Shown: positions 5,630 through 5,970 of the stretch, piece by piece
Layout: each line of letters opens with the position of its first letter
Numbering within the stretch: the first letter of the stretch is position 1
Source of the DNA: Mageeibacillus sp. UBA5439
Lineage (GTDB): Bacteria > Bacillota > Clostridia > Saccharofermentanales > DTU023
DNA length: 5,970 nucleotides
Assembly (NCBI GenBank): GCA_002427505.1
Contig: DIRJ01000028.1
Location: 1-5,970, forward strand
Reading direction: 5' to 3'
Made by a program: the position numbers and the translations under genes
The notes under the pieces: model-generated
Told to the model about the DNA's origin: nothing
Databases searched by the model: none
What the model saw: the letters and a program-made list of their open reading frames with translations, nothing else

Positions 5630-5970
5630 ATGGATATGGACCTGGTTTTCAAAAAATCCGAAGGTCTGGCAGATCTGGAAATGCACTATTGTCCGGGCTG
5701 TACACACGGAATTATTCATAAATTGATAGCTGAAGTTTTGGTTGAACTCGATCTTCTGGGTGATGCCATCGGTGTGGCGCCGGTTGGCTGCGCAGTTTTC
5801 AGCTACGATTACTTTACCTGCGATATGCTTGAAGCGGCACATGGCCGTGCACCTGCTGTTGCGACAGGTATCAAACGCGCCCTGCCGGATAAAACGGTTT
5901 TTACCTACCAGGGTGATGGCGATCTGGCAGCCATTGGCACAGCAGAGATTGTTCACGCCGCCATGCGTGG
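5630..5970 (+). CDS. vorA: 2-oxoacid:ferredoxin oxidoreductase beta subunit, TPP-binding (3' partial)
   Basis: The first 113 codons of the thiamine-pyrophosphate subunit are present; the gene runs off the window edge. GGAGG (5617-5621) lies 8 nt before the ATG at 5630. A second ATG two codons later would be 14 nt away, so 5630 is preferred. Visible motifs are CPGCTHG (21-27), APVGCAVFSYDYF (50-62) and the TPP/Mg-binding GDGD (95-98), followed by LAAIGTAE (99-106), all typical of KorB/VorA beta subunits. Cys21 and Cys24 sit in the conserved CPGC element at the usual N-terminal place. Complete family members are roughly 250-290 residues, so over half is missing. A gamma subunit (VorC/KorC) would be expected after it. 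Substrate preference cannot be fixed from this piece. Confidence 0.9.
   Translation, partial: MDMDLVFKKSEGLADLEMHYCPGCTHGIIHKLIAEVLVELDLLGDAIGVAPVGCAVFSYDYFTCDMLEAAHGRAPAVATGIKRALPDKTVFTYQGDGDLAAIGTAEIVHAAMR

Noticed and set aside
5525..5956. A 143-codon - strand open frame over the vorB/vorA junction.
   Set aside because: The + strand here encodes the VorB C-terminus and the CPGC and GDGD motifs of the TPP subunit, preceded by an ideal ribosome binding site, so the antisense frame is a shadow.

Overview
The window looks like part of an anaerobic bacterial chromosome, most likely a Bacillota (Firmicutes) member. The grounds are strong AGGAGG-type ribosome binding sites, tight co-directional packing, a Ptb/Buk pair and a ferredoxin-dependent 2-oxoacid oxidoreductase. 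The base composition looks mid-range by eye. The genus cannot be set from the sequence alone; Clostridia or Negativicutes are both plausible.

Layout: all genes lie on the + strand. Positions 1-1296 hold the 3' part of an ABC exporter subunit with a membrane domain fused to an ATPase domain; its 5' end lies outside the window. A 211-bp AT-rich intergenic region follows (1297-1507). It carries a 9-bp dyad at the ABC stop codon, two interleaved inverted repeats, and a good sigma-70-type promoter (TTGACG, 17-bp spacer, TATACT). From there a compact operon runs to the window end and beyond: ptb (phosphate butyryltransferase type, 1508-2428), buk (butyrate kinase type, 2425-3495, overlapping by ATGA), an uncharacterised P-loop ATPase (3529-4242), a small 2x[4Fe-4S] ferredoxin subunit (4313-4549), the 2-oxoacid:ferredoxin oxidoreductase alpha subunit (4560-5627, VorB type), and the 5' part of the TPP-binding beta subunit (5630 to the window edge). 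A gamma subunit is expected downstream but is not visible.

How they work together (inference from family knowledge): the oxidoreductase would oxidise a 2-oxoacid, probably a branched-chain one from Val/Leu/Ile, to acyl-CoA while reducing ferredoxin. Ptb would swap CoA for phosphate, and Buk would move the phosphate to ADP, yielding ATP and a free (branched) short-chain fatty acid. It is a ferredoxin-linked counterpart of the bkd (ptb-buk plus branched-chain dehydrogenase) logic. The least explained member is the P-loop ATPase in the middle, which is bracketed by two small hairpins (3496-3515 and 4281-4294) that may tune expression of the operon's segments.

There is no rRNA, tRNA, CRISPR array or insertion sequence that I can recognise, and no gene-free stretch longer than 300 bases.
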